Shown in pieces: positions 1 through 6,904 of a stretch of 15,014 bases of DNA; position 1 is the stretch's first letter; the number at the start of each line of letters is the position of its first letter. Below the pieces are notes generated by a model, which was not told the DNA's origin, did not search any database, and was given only the letters and a program-made list of their open reading frames with translations. The translations under genes and the position numbers were made by a program. Source of the stretch: an uncultured Chloroflexota bacterium (GTDB lineage Bacteria; Chloroflexota; Dehalococcoidia; Lucifugimonadales; CAJWER01); contig CAJWER010000053.1 in NCBI GenBank assembly GCA_913030785.1, positions 1-15,014 on the forward strand. The letters run 5' to 3'.

Positions 1-594
1 GATCTGGTATCACCGATCGTCGCATCGGAGACGGTGGTAAGTGCGATCTGGGCGGTTCTGGCCGCTGCGGTGGGCATTTTCCTGTACGTCTGGTGGGCCT
101 TCCGCAACGTGCCCAGCCCGTTTCGTTACGGCACAGCCGCCATCGTGGCGTTGCTGCATGACGCGATGGTGGTCGTTGGCGTTTTCGCCATTCTTGGGGT
201 GGTGGCTGACATCGAGGTCAACACGATGTTCCTCATCGCGCTGCTAACCGTGATCGGCTATAGCGTGAACGACACTATCGTTGTGTTCGACAGACTGCGT
301 GAGAACGTTCTTCTATATCCGAACCGGGCGCTTGCTGCCAATGCCAACCTGAGTATCTCGGAGACCATCAGCAGGTCCCTCAATACGAGCCTGACGCTGC
401 TGTTCACGCTAGTGGCGCTGCTACTGTTCGGTGGACCAACGATCCGGGTGTTCCTGTGGGTGCTTCTAATAGGCGTGATTGCAGGGACGTACAGCTCGAT
501 CGGAATAGCTACGAACCTCCTTGTCGCATGGGAGGCGGGCTCAATCGGCCGCCTGTTCCGCAGGGGCCGCCCCGAGGCCGAAGCCAGCGCCTGA
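1..594 (+). CDS. secF: Protein translocase subunit SecF, C-terminal part (5' end outside window)
   Basis: The frame is open from base 1 to a TGA at 592-594, giving about 197 residues of the C-terminal membrane domain of SecF. SecF partners SecD in the Sec translocon at the cytoplasmic membrane and uses the proton motive force to help pull preproteins across. Visible hallmarks are several hydrophobic helices, the LLHDAMVVVGVFAIL segment, and the diagnostic IGYSVNDTIVVFDRLREN motif (bases about 256-309), which is the SecF version of the SecD/SecF signature. The tail is basic, then acidic (RLFRRGRPEAEASA), as expected for a cytoplasmic end. secD is probably upstream, outside the window. The start is not in the window; an internal GTG at 34 is not the start because the family has an N-terminal TM helix and a periplasmic domain before this region. 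Identification is firm. Confidence 0.95.
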   Translation, partial: DLVSPIVASETVVSAIWAVLAAAVGIFLYVWWAFRNVPSPFRYGTAAIVALLHDAMVVVGVFAILGVVADIEVNTMFLIALLTVIGYSVNDTIVVFDRLRENVLLYPNRALAANANLSISETISRSLNTSLTLLFTLVALLLFGGPTIRVFLWVLLIGVIAGTYSSIGIATNLLVAWEAGSIGRLFRRGRPEAEASA

Positions 595-604
595 TAGAGA
601 CTCG

Positions 605-628
605 CCGGTCATATCATGCTATGACCGG
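605..628. terminator. Stem-loop after secF, possibly a bidirectional terminator
   Basis: A perfect 9-bp inverted repeat (CCGGTCATA at 605-613, TATGACCGG at 620-628) with a 6-nt loop starts 11 nt after the secF stop and 80 nt beyond the stop of the convergent SDR gene. Neither strand has a T-run after the stem. The terminator role is inferred from position between convergent genes. Confidence 0.5.
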
Positions 629-707
629 TGTTCGAGCCGCTGCGGCGTGAGGCGCTTCCGCCAACACCAGCATCGGTGCAACGCCCTATTCTATGTCCGT
701 AGCTGCG

Positions 708-1457
708 TTAGTATGTCGCTCTGCCTCCGCTGATGTCAAAGACCGCTCCCGTGCTGAACGAGCACTCCTTGGACGCGAGCCACGCGACCAAAGCCGCCAC
801 TTCAGACACCTCGCCTGTGCGACCCATGGGAATGCGTTCCAGCATATAGTCGACCTGGGCTGGTGTCAGTTGGTCGAGGATTCTGGTCTGGATTACCGCT
901 GGCGTTATACAGTTGACTCGGATACCGGTGTTGGCCAACTCCTTGCCCACGGACTTGGTCAGCCCGATAACGGCAGCCTTGGTCGCCGAATACGGCACCA
1001 TCCTCGGGTTGCCCTCCTTACCAGCGATTGAGGCGATGTTCACGATGCGGCCGTAGTCGCGTTCCATCATATGGGGAATGACCTCGTGGCAGAACAGGAA
1101 GACTCCTCGAAGGTTGCTCCTGTACACGCGGTCCATCTCTTCGACCGGAAGCTCCCAAATGGGGGCCACGTTCCCACCGATACCCGCATTGTTGACGAGC
1201 ACGTCTATGCGGCCCCATGTCTCCAGCGCCTGGGAGACGCTTGATGCGGCAACAGAGGGGTCGGCCACGTCGCCAACCTGGATACGGACATCGATACCAC
1301 TTGCGGCGAGCTCACCGACCGCCCACTCTGCCTCGTCTCGGTCGAGGTCGACGATGAGTATCCGTGCGCCCTCACCTCCCAATCTTGAGGCGATGGCGTG
1401 GCCAATCCCGGTCGCTCCACCTGTGACTATTGCCACTTGGTCTGTAAATACGCTCAT
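708..1457 (-). CDS. SDR-family NAD(P)-dependent oxidoreductase (FabG-like)
   Basis: This 249-aa protein is a classical short-chain dehydrogenase/reductase of normal length. It has the dinucleotide-binding TGGATGIG at residues 12-19, an acidic residue after beta-2 (VDLD, D37) that favours NAD(H) over NADP(H), NNAG at 89-92, catalytic Ser143, and YSATK (Tyr156, Lys160). The C-terminal FSTGAVFDISGG segment is typical of 3-oxoacyl-ACP reductase or glucose dehydrogenase-like members. The natural substrate cannot be told from the sequence; SDRs of this type oxidise or reduce alcohol/ketone groups in the cytosol. The ATG at 1457 is chosen over upstream in-frame starts because AGGAGT lies 7 nt before it and the Rossmann strand begins a few residues later. 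The gene is convergent with secF and stands about 200 bp downstream of the broken phosphotransferase gene on the same strand. Confidence 0.9.
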   Translation of the reverse strand: MSVFTDQVAIVTGGATGIGHAIASRLGGEGARILIVDLDRDEAEWAVGELAASGIDVRIQVGDVADPSVAASSVSQALETWGRIDVLVNNAGIGGNVAPIWELPVEEMDRVYRSNLRGVFLFCHEVIPHMMERDYGRIVNIASIAGKEGNPRMVPYSATKAAVIGLTKSVGKELANTGIRVNCITPAVIQTRILDQLTPAQVDYMLERIPMGRTGEVSEVAALVAWLASKECSFSTGAVFDISGGRATY

Positions 1458-1546
1458 GGCGTAACTCCTGGGTGCGTTAGATGAACAAAGTCGGGCTACG
1501 CCAAGGCGTTTCCAAGGACCGCTCTGTTGCGTAGGAGCCAGGCTCC

Positions 1547-1571
1547 GGGGCGAGCTCGCCACGCGAGCCCC
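1547..1571. other. GC-rich hairpin-forming segment between two minus-strand genes
   Basis: This segment contains GCTCGC (1554-1559), a 3-nt loop, then GCGAGC (1563-1568). It overlaps the 12-bp palindrome GGCGAGCTCGCC (1549-1560). A second near-palindrome, GGAGCC-A-GGCTCC, lies next to it at 1534-1546. It sits in the gap between the broken phosphotransferase gene and the SDR gene on the minus strand, so it could terminate the upstream unit. No T-run follows, so the role is only inferred. Confidence 0.3.
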
Positions 1572-1656
1572 CAAACGGGCACAGTATCCTTCGTCTCATG
1601 GATCGCGCCGGCGTCGTCGGCCTGTTCCACCGTATCAAAAACTACGAACTCTACGA

Positions 1657-2332
1657 TTAAGTCGACAAACCCAGTCGCTGTTTGACCGATAGACCGTAGG
1701 CGTCGACGAATGCCCGGAGCTGTCTGGATCGCTCTGCCAGAGGGCCCAATCCCTCAATCTCCGCGACCTCGTCGCCGTACAGCTTTGCGTTGAGCCATGT
1801 GGCCTGCGCCAGTTCTACTAGCGGATCGACCGGTCCGCAGAAGTCCCAATCGATAAGTGCGACTGGCAATCCGTGACGAGCTACGATATCCCACGGGGTG
1901 AAGTCGCAGTGGCCGATGACGCGGTCCGGGCCAGCCGATGTCCCTCCCGAACCAAGGACTCCACATGGCGTCGGTTGGAGGACTATAGGACGCCACCGCA
2001 TCGTGCAGGTCCCGCAGCATCTTGCCGACCGCGAAGACTCCCCCTAGCGACCAGAGGCCGGTTTGGGTAAATTCACCCTCGATGTACCTGACCGTCTCAC
2101 GGCCTTGTTCGTCGAATCCCGACCCGACCACTCGCGAAGTGGGGAAGTCGACACTCTCAAGATGGCGCAGCAAGGAGTGTACGGTCGGAGCCCAGGGTCC
2201 GGTCTCACGTTTGACGATATCTCCGCGGCGATAGACCTCGGTGTGGTGCGATGTGGACTTGGAACGCAAGGCTACCAGGTCTGGCTCGCTCGCGTCTGAC
2301 GATGTTGCGGACTCAGACATTTTGATCACCAT
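1657..2332 (-). pseudogene. Aminoglycoside phosphotransferase-family gene, interrupted by a single-base insertion
   Basis: Two overlapping frames together make one protein of the APH/choline-kinase-like fold. The first frame (from ATG 2332, or 2320) gives the N-lobe, including RETGPWAPTVHSLLRHLE and GRETVRYIEGE. The second frame, ending at TAA 1657-1659, gives the catalytic loop and metal-binding strand: GHCDFTPWDIV and VALIDWDFCGPVDP. Deleting one base (plus-strand A at 1933, minus-strand T) turns the junction into GRDIGGPDRVIGHCD, the expected uninterrupted sequence, and gives a 224-aa protein. The usual Asn of the HxDxxxxN loop is Asp here (PWDI). Members phosphorylate small molecules with ATP or GTP, but the substrate is unknown and resistance should not be assumed. 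It lies 69 bp downstream of the 71-aa membrane protein gene. A sequencing or assembly error is a real alternative to gene decay. Confidence 0.8.
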
Positions 2333-2401
2333 CGTCTCGGTGGGCTGCAGCGAAAGGCCTAGTACCGGACCGTCCGCAGAATCAGCGCCTTAGTGCAGCG
2401 C

Positions 2402-2617
2402 TCAGTGGAGGGGGCAGACCAGGATCGCGGCGGACTGGTACCAGTCGTGGCCTCCCGATGAGGTGTCGCCGGATAACGAGTCGGCTGCAAGTTTTTGCTC
2501 CGCGTTGTCGGCGTTGCTGCGGACTGCTCCTTCTGCGATCGCGTACGCGCCGGAGAAGAAGGTCGTGACAATAATCGCCACCAGTGCAATTGGAAAGATG
2601 ATGGGAATGTTCTTCAC
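2402..2617 (-). CDS. Small single-TM protein downstream of the aminotransferase (unknown function)
   Basis: This is a 71-aa protein I do not recognise. It opens with KNIPIIFP, then one hydrophobic helix (about residues 5-25, IIFPIALVAIIVTTFFSGAY), then a polar, Ser/Asp-rich tail ending near a single Cys (ILVCPLH). The helix is close enough to the N-terminus to be a signal anchor with the tail outside. GTG at 2617 is chosen because AAAGGGG stands just upstream (2622-2628) and the codon lies 20 nt after the aminotransferase stop. An ATG at 2674 in the same frame would overlap the aminotransferase gene and has no ribosome site that I can see. Same strand and tight spacing suggest co-transcription with the aminotransferase. 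Coding is supported by the clean helix and the RBS, not by homology. Confidence 0.6.
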   Translation of the reverse strand: MKNIPIIFPIALVAIIVTTFFSGAYAIAEGAVRSNADNAEQKLAADSLSGDTSSGGHDWYQSAAILVCPLH

Positions 2618-2636
2618 ACCGTGCCCCTTTCCAGAG

Positions 2637-3833
2637 CTATAATTCGGCCAGCGACTTGCTAGCGGCGCCGACACCAGATCCCACGGCTACTTCGTAACCC
2701 GCACTTGGCAGTATTGATTCGAGGGCCGAGAGCAGCGCCAGGACGTACTCGGATTTGCTGGAATCACCCATCAGGCCGATTCGCCAGACCTTGCCAGCAA
2801 AATCGCCTAGTCCTCGGCCGATCTCGATGTGATGGTCGCGAAGCAGCGACGCACGTACCGCCTGGTCGTCGATCCCTTCTGGGATCCAAACAGGTGTTAT
2901 CTGGTCGAGGCGGTGTTCCGGAGACACGACAAGTTGGAGACCAAGCGCCTCAAGACCGGCTCGCAACGCCGCTGAGTTGCGATTGTGTCTTGCAATACGC
3001 GGACCCATTCCCTCTTCCAGGATCACCCTGAGGCCCTCGCGTAGACCGACGATATTGCTTACTGGCGCAGTGTGGTGATAGACGTGGTCCCCTCCCCAGT
3101 AGTTGGCGATGAGAGCCAGGTCCAGGTACCAGGAGGAGGGTTTCGTATTGCGGCTTGCCACAACTTCGATCGCCCGCGGACTCATCGCAACAGGCGAGAG
3201 GCCAGGAGGAGCGGCCAGGCACTTTTGGGTGGCGGAGTAGCAATAATCGATGCCGATATCGTCCACCCGGACCTCGGTTCCGCCGAGGGATGTGACAGCA
3301 TCGACCATCAACAGGGCACCATGTTCTTTTGTCAGCCGGGATATCTCCTCCAGTGGCTGGAGCACACCGGTGGAGGTCTCGGCGTGAACGGTGGCAACCA
3401 TTTTGACCATGTCGTGCTTTTTCAGCTCTGCCTCAAGCATCTCCGGCGGGAACGGCCGTCCCCACTCACTCTGGAGCAGCACAACATTGGCGCCAACCCT
3501 CTCCGCCATATCAGCCATACGCCGTCCGAAAAAGCCGCAGACGCAGAGAATTACCGTATCGCCAGGCTCGAGCAAGCTGCTCAGGCCCGCCTCCATTCCA
3601 GCTGACCCGGTGCCTGACAAGACCATCGTCAGTGATTCTTCGGTGTTGAATACGCGACTCAGAAGCTCGGAAACCTCTTCCATGACCTTCACGAAGTCGG
3701 GGTCGAGGTAGCCGATCATCGGTCCGCTCATGGCCTGAAGGACCCTGGGGTTCGCGTCGCTCGGGCCTGGGCCGAGGAGTATGCGCGGCGGCACTACAGG
3801 GACTTCAGACACGGGCAAGGGATCGTGTGCCAT
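2637..3833 (-). CDS. PLP-dependent alanine-glyoxylate / serine-pyruvate-type aminotransferase
   Basis: The 398-aa protein is a class V (fold type I) aminotransferase of normal length. Visible landmarks are LLGPGPSDANPRVLQAM near the N-terminus (19-35), GTGSAGMEAG (75-84, PLP phosphate region), HAETSTGVLQP (150-160), DAVTSLGG with the cofactor Asp178, SATQKCLAAPPG with the PLP-binding Lys204, YHHTAPVSN (252-260), and WRIGLMG with Arg351 for the substrate carboxylate. Family members move an amino group from alanine, serine or ureidoglycine to glyoxylate or pyruvate. Which pair is used here cannot be read from the sequence, and no purine-catabolism genes are nearby. ATG 3833 has GGAGAG about 5 nt upstream and gives the family's usual N-terminus; an ATG at 3947 in the same frame would put coding sequence across the probable promoter. 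It is the first gene of a minus-strand group with the 71-aa TM protein. Confidence 0.92.
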   Translation of the reverse strand: MAHDPLPVSEVPVVPPRILLGPGPSDANPRVLQAMSGPMIGYLDPDFVKVMEEVSELLSRVFNTEESLTMVLSGTGSAGMEAGLSSLLEPGDTVILCVCGFFGRRMADMAERVGANVVLLQSEWGRPFPPEMLEAELKKHDMVKMVATVHAETSTGVLQPLEEISRLTKEHGALLMVDAVTSLGGTEVRVDDIGIDYCYSATQKCLAAPPGLSPVAMSPRAIEVVASRNTKPSSWYLDLALIANYWGGDHVYHHTAPVSNIVGLREGLRVILEEGMGPRIARHNRNSAALRAGLEALGLQLVVSPEHRLDQITPVWIPEGIDDQAVRASLLRDHHIEIGRGLGDFAGKVWRIGLMGDSSKSEYVLALLSALESILPSAGYEVAVGSGVGAASKSLAEL

Positions 3834-3839
3834 GGAGAC

Positions 3840-3927
3840 TCTCCATCGGACGAGGTTTTTCGGGGTCAAGGCCTGTTGGACAGGCCAAGGGTCACGGCGA
3901 TCAGAACCGGTGCGACCGGCCATATCC
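3840..3927 (-). promoter_or_regulatory. Structured 5' leader of the aminotransferase transcript
   Basis: Between the predicted transcription start (about 3927) and the ATG there are two small hairpins: CCGGT/ACCGG (3907-3911 with 3915-3919) and GGCCTG/CAGGCC with a 5-nt loop (3870-3875 with 3881-3886). The second lies about 30 nt before the ribosome site. I recognise no known riboswitch class. A leader of about 94 nt leaves room for regulation, but none is shown. Confidence 0.3.
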
Positions 3928-3933
3928 GCTGCC

Positions 3934-3962
3934 ATTATATGAGACACCTAGCTGGGTGTCCA
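3934..3962 (-). promoter_or_regulatory. Sigma-70-type promoter of the aminotransferase gene
   Basis: On the minus strand TGGACA (3962-3957, one mismatch to TTGACA) is followed by a 17-nt spacer and a perfect TATAAT (3939-3934). This is the best promoter match found in the window. Transcription would start near 3927, about 94 nt before the ATG at 3833. Confidence 0.7.
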
Positions 3963-4003
3963 CGGAGAGCGGCGCCGAACCAATCCTGCAATCTGCCGAA
4001 CGT

Positions 4004-4044
4004 CAAGAGGCCGCAACCGTCGTATCACTGGTTGCGGCCTCTTG
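4004..4044. repeat. Perfect 15-bp inverted repeat with 11-nt loop upstream of the aminotransferase promoter
   Basis: The arms CAAGAGGCCGCAACC (4004-4018) and GGTTGCGGCCTCTTG (4030-4044) are exactly complementary. The element lies about 40 bp upstream of the aminotransferase -35 box and about 380 bp beyond the stop of the next upstream minus-strand gene. It could end read-through transcription into the promoter, or bind a regulator. There is no U-tract on either strand. Confidence 0.6.
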
Positions 4045-4423
4045 CGTCAGTATGCACAACGAGAGAGCAGCACGGATGCGATGGATTAGTCCTCTATACA
4101 GCCGCGCTGCCCTACCAAGGGTCGGACGATTCCAACCAGCCCCCACCGATGGAACCGTCCAAACTCACATTAGTTAGCGACTCCCTAGTCAGCAGCGTCG
4201 CCTTGCGTGATCTCATCCTATCCGGCGCGGGCGTGAAGTGGGCATGAAGAACATGGCATGTGACGTGAAAAAGCCGTGAATATCGCCCATGTCGACATGA
4301 GGACGTTTGGGAAATTGCAATCAGCGGTGAACGCGAAACTTCGGGGGGGGGAATGCTCTCGAGACAAAGGCCGGAATTCGATCTACGAATCGAGTCAGCA
4401 TCAACCGATCTCATCGAAGTCAG
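4045..4423. other. Non-coding stretch; no gene supported
   Basis: Frames open here (for example 4112-4414 on the minus strand) have no ribosome site, no recognisable domain and a composition unlike a protein. The stretch contains a run of nine G (4343-4351) and the 12-bp palindrome CATGTCGACATG (4288-4299). I see no tRNA or known RNA family. It could hold the 3' untranslated part of the 74-aa membrane protein transcript. Confidence 0.5.
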
Positions 4424-4648
4424 CTACTTGATCATCAGCACGAACAACCCCTTCACAACCGCCAGTACAACAAACGCCACCACCAAGATGATGAAATTCT
4501 TGACACCCGTCAGGTTGATTATGAAGAAAAAGAAGCCTACACCGAGTACGGACGCGACCAGGTACATGAGCTTTTCGAATGCATCTGCAGCGCTCTTGAT
4601 CCGTATGGCTTCGACAAGCGAACTCGTAATTTTCTCCCGGGACGCCAT
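4424..4648 (-). CDS. Small membrane protein with two TM helices (unknown function)
   Basis: This is a 74-aa protein. About 25 polar, mildly amphipathic residues (MASREKITSSLVEAIRIKSA...) are followed by two hydrophobic helices, about residues 27-47 (with a Phe4 run) and 52-72, joined by a short LTGVKN loop. It ends in a Lys right after the second helix. I do not recognise the family; the hairpin layout is shared by many tiny inner-membrane proteins and cannot be given a function. ATG 4648 is well supported: AGGAGA lies 7 nt upstream, and an extended -10 promoter stands about 60 nt before it. It is divergent from the Gfo/Idh operon, and the -10 boxes lie about 80 bp apart. It is not obviously linked to the aminotransferase, which has its own promoter. 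Confidence 0.75.
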   Translation of the reverse strand: MASREKITSSLVEAIRIKSAADAFEKLMYLVASVLGVGFFFFIINLTGVKNFIILVVAFVVLAVVKGLFVLMIK

Positions 4649-4708
4649 GCGAATTCTCCTAAATAGAGGCTTAGTTGGTCCACGACAACGTGCTCGCCAG
4701 ACGCGTGC

Positions 4709-4717
4709 ATTATACCA
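4709..4717 (-). promoter_or_regulatory. Extended -10 promoter for the 74-aa membrane protein
   Basis: The minus strand reads TGG followed by a perfect TATAAT (4714-4709). No good -35 box lies 16-18 nt upstream, which is acceptable with a TGn extension. Transcription would start near 4702, leaving a leader of about 54 nt that contains the AGGAGA ribosome site. Confidence 0.55.
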
Positions 4718-4794
4718 TCAAGACGACCCGCGGAGGAGCGACGGTTCGATTGCATATTGCAGCGCGCAGAATACACGAACCGCGGCTTTGTGCG

Positions 4795-4806
4795 GTGTGC
4801 TACAAT
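4795..4806 (+). promoter_or_regulatory. Extended -10 promoter for the Gfo/Idh operon
   Basis: GTGTGC TACAAT gives a TGn extension and a -10 with one mismatch. The -35 region is poor. The same GTGTGCTACA core occurs upstream of the amidohydrolase pair (12099-12110). The predicted start is near 4813, and the leader includes a small hairpin CTCCC/GGGAG (4815-4828). Confidence 0.5.
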
Positions 4807-4857
4807 TGCCGCCGCTCCCGTGAGGGAGATTAGGCGGGCTACCGGAGAGGTGCAGCG

Positions 4858-5859
4858 GTGCTAGGCGTTGGACTGATTGGCGCGGGTGGTGTAGCGAAGA
4901 ACCACATCTCAGCATGGCTTAAGCTTGAGAACGCAACGGTCGTTGCCGTAGCCGATGCCGACCCAAAGAGGGCGAAGGAAGCTGCGGCAGCACTCGGAAT
5001 CACGCGTTGGACGACCGACTACCTTCAGTTGCTTGGGTGGGACGGCGTCGACGCGGTGGACATATGCACCACAGAGGCCACCCACGGTCGTATTGCGTCG
5101 GATGCTGCAGGTGCGGGTAAACACGTCCTAGTCGAAAAGCCCATCGCAACTACCCTCGAAGATTCTGACAGGATAATTTTGGCTGCCCACAACGCAGGAG
5201 TGCGGCTCATGGTCGCTCACACCTACCACTTCTACGACCATTCTGTTAGCGCCAAGGAAGTCATAGACAGTGGAGACATCGGCGACCCGGTATACGTGCG
5301 CTTCAGCGCGGGTGGCGGCTTCTGGCGGCAAGACTGGGGCGGGAACCGGATCAGTCCGTCGGATACGGGCGGTAACGTTGTCACCAACGGGGTCCATGCG
5401 ACCGACCTCTGCAACTGGTGGATCGGCGCCCGACCCATCTCGGTATACGCGCAAGCCCAGAACATTACCTCCTCCCACCTCGAGATGGACGACTACTTCA
5501 TGATCACGATCAAGTACGACAGCGGAGCGATCGCGGTCGTGGATCTCAGCCGCGCCAACGTACCGCGTTCTGCGCAGTGGGCATCGATCACGATCCTCGG
5601 CACCGACGGCGAGATCACGACAGGCGGGCAACGCGACACTCAATTCGTGCACAACGACGAGGGTCTGCGCACCTTCGGTCTCGACATTCAACATGGATTC
5701 GACCGTGAGATAGCCGCTTTTGTGTCCTGTGTCCTGGACCGCACGACGCCTCCAGTTACCGGCGAACAGGGCCGGATCGCGCTGGAGATGTGCCTCGCAG
5801 CTGAGGAGTCGATAAGGACTGGCGAGGTTGTGGCCATGGGGGCGGATAATGTCAGCTGA
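4858..5859 (+). CDS. Gfo/Idh/MocA-family oxidoreductase (first of a tandem pair)
   Basis: This 333-aa protein has the two-domain Gfo/Idh/MocA layout. An N-terminal Rossmann fold begins with VGLIGAGGVAKNH (4-16), with an acidic residue at the end of beta-2 (ADAD). The EKP motif (93-95) supplies the catalytic Lys94. The C-terminal alpha/beta domain has GGNVVTNGVHATD, with His180 in the expected place. Four residues before that His, where inositol dehydrogenase has Asp, there is Thr176. Members oxidise or reduce sugars, inositols or related polyols with NAD(P); the substrate here is unknown. The start is GTG 4858, with GGAGAGG 7 nt upstream; it places the glycine-rich loop at the usual position. 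The gene overlaps its downstream paralogue by 11 bp, so the two are almost certainly translated together. Confidence 0.9.
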   Translation: MLGVGLIGAGGVAKNHISAWLKLENATVVAVADADPKRAKEAAAALGITRWTTDYLQLLGWDGVDAVDICTTEATHGRIASDAAGAGKHVLVEKPIATTLEDSDRIILAAHNAGVRLMVAHTYHFYDHSVSAKEVIDSGDIGDPVYVRFSAGGGFWRQDWGGNRISPSDTGGNVVTNGVHATDLCNWWIGARPISVYAQAQNITSSHLEMDDYFMITIKYDSGAIAVVDLSRANVPRSAQWASITILGTDGEITTGGQRDTQFVHNDEGLRTFGLDIQHGFDREIAAFVSCVLDRTTPPVTGEQGRIALEMCLAAEESIRTGEVVAMGADNVS

Positions 5860-6862
5860 CAAGCTCAGGTTCGCGGTGCTTGGCATGAGCGGCCAGAACG
5901 GCCATTACGCCGACACGCTGTTCCGGAACCCAAGGGTGGAAATAGTTGCGGTTACCGACGAGACCCCGGAGCCCGACGTCCGACAGAAAAATGTCGAGGC
6001 GGCGGAGAAGTTTGGGGTGCCATACATCGAAGACGTGGACGAGGTGCTCGGGCGCTCGGATGTGCAAGCGATAAGCTTTTCGAGTCCCTTCGACCGGCGC
6101 GCTCCACTTGTCGAGAAGATGGCCTCGGCAGGCAAGCACATTTTCGGGGACAAGCCCCTGACAGATAACCTGGCGGACGCGGACTCGATCATAGAGTCGG
6201 TGGCCCGACATGGGGTCAAGCTCATGGTCGGACACAACTACAGGTTCAATCCTGCGATCCTTCAGGCCCGAGAGGCGCTCCAGAACGGCGATGTGGGCCT
6301 GCCCTGGGCCATCCATAGTGAGTGGATCATCGCCGCCGGCAAGAAGGTAGCGGGGGTCGGGGAGCTTCGCAACCACGGGATGTATCCCCTCGACGCGCTG
6401 CTGTACCTGGTCCCAAATAGGCCACTGAGTGTGTATGCAGTGACCGGGTCCTTTTTCTTCGAGGAGGCGAGGAGCAAAGGTCTGGAGGACCTGGCGTTCA
6501 TCACGATGAACCTCGAGCACGGCGTCATAGCGTCCACGTCGGTGGGCCGGACTGCTGTCGCACACCCGAATGGGTATGGCGGCGACCAGACCATTCGTAT
6601 CCACGGTACCCACGGGATGATCTCCCTGGACGCCAACCAGCCCCACTGGAACTCCTACGAGAAATCGGGCAACAGGTCCGTGAAGTATGGTTTCGACGCG
6701 GTGTACGACGCCCTCGACCATTTCGTGGACAGCGTGCTAAACGACACCGAGCCGATGTGCGGAGCCCAAGCCGCGCGGGATACGCTGGAGATCACTCTGG
6801 CAGCGCTGGAGTCCGCCCGCGAGAACAGGGTCGTGGAGTTGCCATTTACAAGCGGTAGCTAG
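5849..6862 (+). CDS. Gfo/Idh/MocA-family oxidoreductase (second of a tandem pair)
   Basis: The 337-aa protein belongs to the same superfamily as its upstream neighbour but is distant from it. The Rossmann loop is VLGMSGQNGHY (10-20), the EKP motif appears as GDKPLT (Lys102), and the C-terminal domain has GELRNHGMYPLD, where Asn175 and Tyr179 occupy the places of the usual Asp and His. This DKP/NHGMY pattern marks a separate subgroup, so a different substrate or a non-classical mechanism is possible. ATG 5849 is chosen over the in-frame start at 5828 because it matches the family N-terminus and overlaps the preceding stop (ATGTCAGCTGA), a classic coupling arrangement; GGGGGCGG just upstream can serve as ribosome site. 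A possible heteromer with the first protein is inference from the overlap only. A strong hairpin follows the stop. Confidence 0.9.
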   Translation: MSADKLRFAVLGMSGQNGHYADTLFRNPRVEIVAVTDETPEPDVRQKNVEAAEKFGVPYIEDVDEVLGRSDVQAISFSSPFDRRAPLVEKMASAGKHIFGDKPLTDNLADADSIIESVARHGVKLMVGHNYRFNPAILQAREALQNGDVGLPWAIHSEWIIAAGKKVAGVGELRNHGMYPLDALLYLVPNRPLSVYAVTGSFFFEEARSKGLEDLAFITMNLEHGVIASTSVGRTAVAHPNGYGGDQTIRIHGTHGMISLDANQPHWNSYEKSGNRSVKYGFDAVYDALDHFVDSVLNDTEPMCGAQAARDTLEITLAALESARENRVVELPFTSGS

Positions 6863-6867
6863 GCCGA

Positions 6868-6903
6868 CCGCCGATAACCGCCGGCCGAAACGGTTGTCGG
6901 CGG
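6868..6903. terminator. Long stem-loop between convergent genes, probable bidirectional terminator
   Basis: CCGCCGATAACCG (6868-6880) pairs with CGGTTGTCGGCGG (6891-6903) over 13 positions with a single T-G wobble and a 10-nt loop. It starts 6 nt after the stop of the second Gfo/Idh gene and ends just before the stop of the convergent arrestin-like gene at 6905. No T-run follows on either strand. Confidence 0.6.
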
Positions 6904-6904
6904 A

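Noticed and set aside
1465..1656. Minus-strand reading with protein-like text (VVFDTVEQADDAGAIHETKD)
   Set aside because: No plausible start with a ribosome site, no domain that I can name, and the rest of the frame reads as low-information sequence before a stop.
3825..4247. Plus-strand open frame of 140 codons
   Set aside because: It runs across the aminotransferase start, promoter and the inverted repeat on the opposite strand and lacks any recognisable motif.
4288..4299. 12-bp palindrome CATGTCGACATG as an operator
   Set aside because: It is a single copy far from the identified promoters; short perfect palindromes occur by chance.
4343..4351. Run of nine G, as a possible phase-variable tract
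   Set aside because: It lies in non-coding sequence away from any promoter that I can see, so a switching role has no support; a length error in the sequence is equally possible.
4741..4811. Possible tRNA because of a GGTTCGATT-like T-arm
   Set aside because: No matching acceptor stem, D-arm or anticodon arm can be folded around it.
5128..6721. Long minus-strand open frames (252 and 289 codons) opposite the two Gfo/Idh genes
   Set aside because: They are antisense to well-recognised proteins, show no domain, are rich in Val/Arg/Asp/His as expected from mirrored codons, and have no convincing ribosome site.
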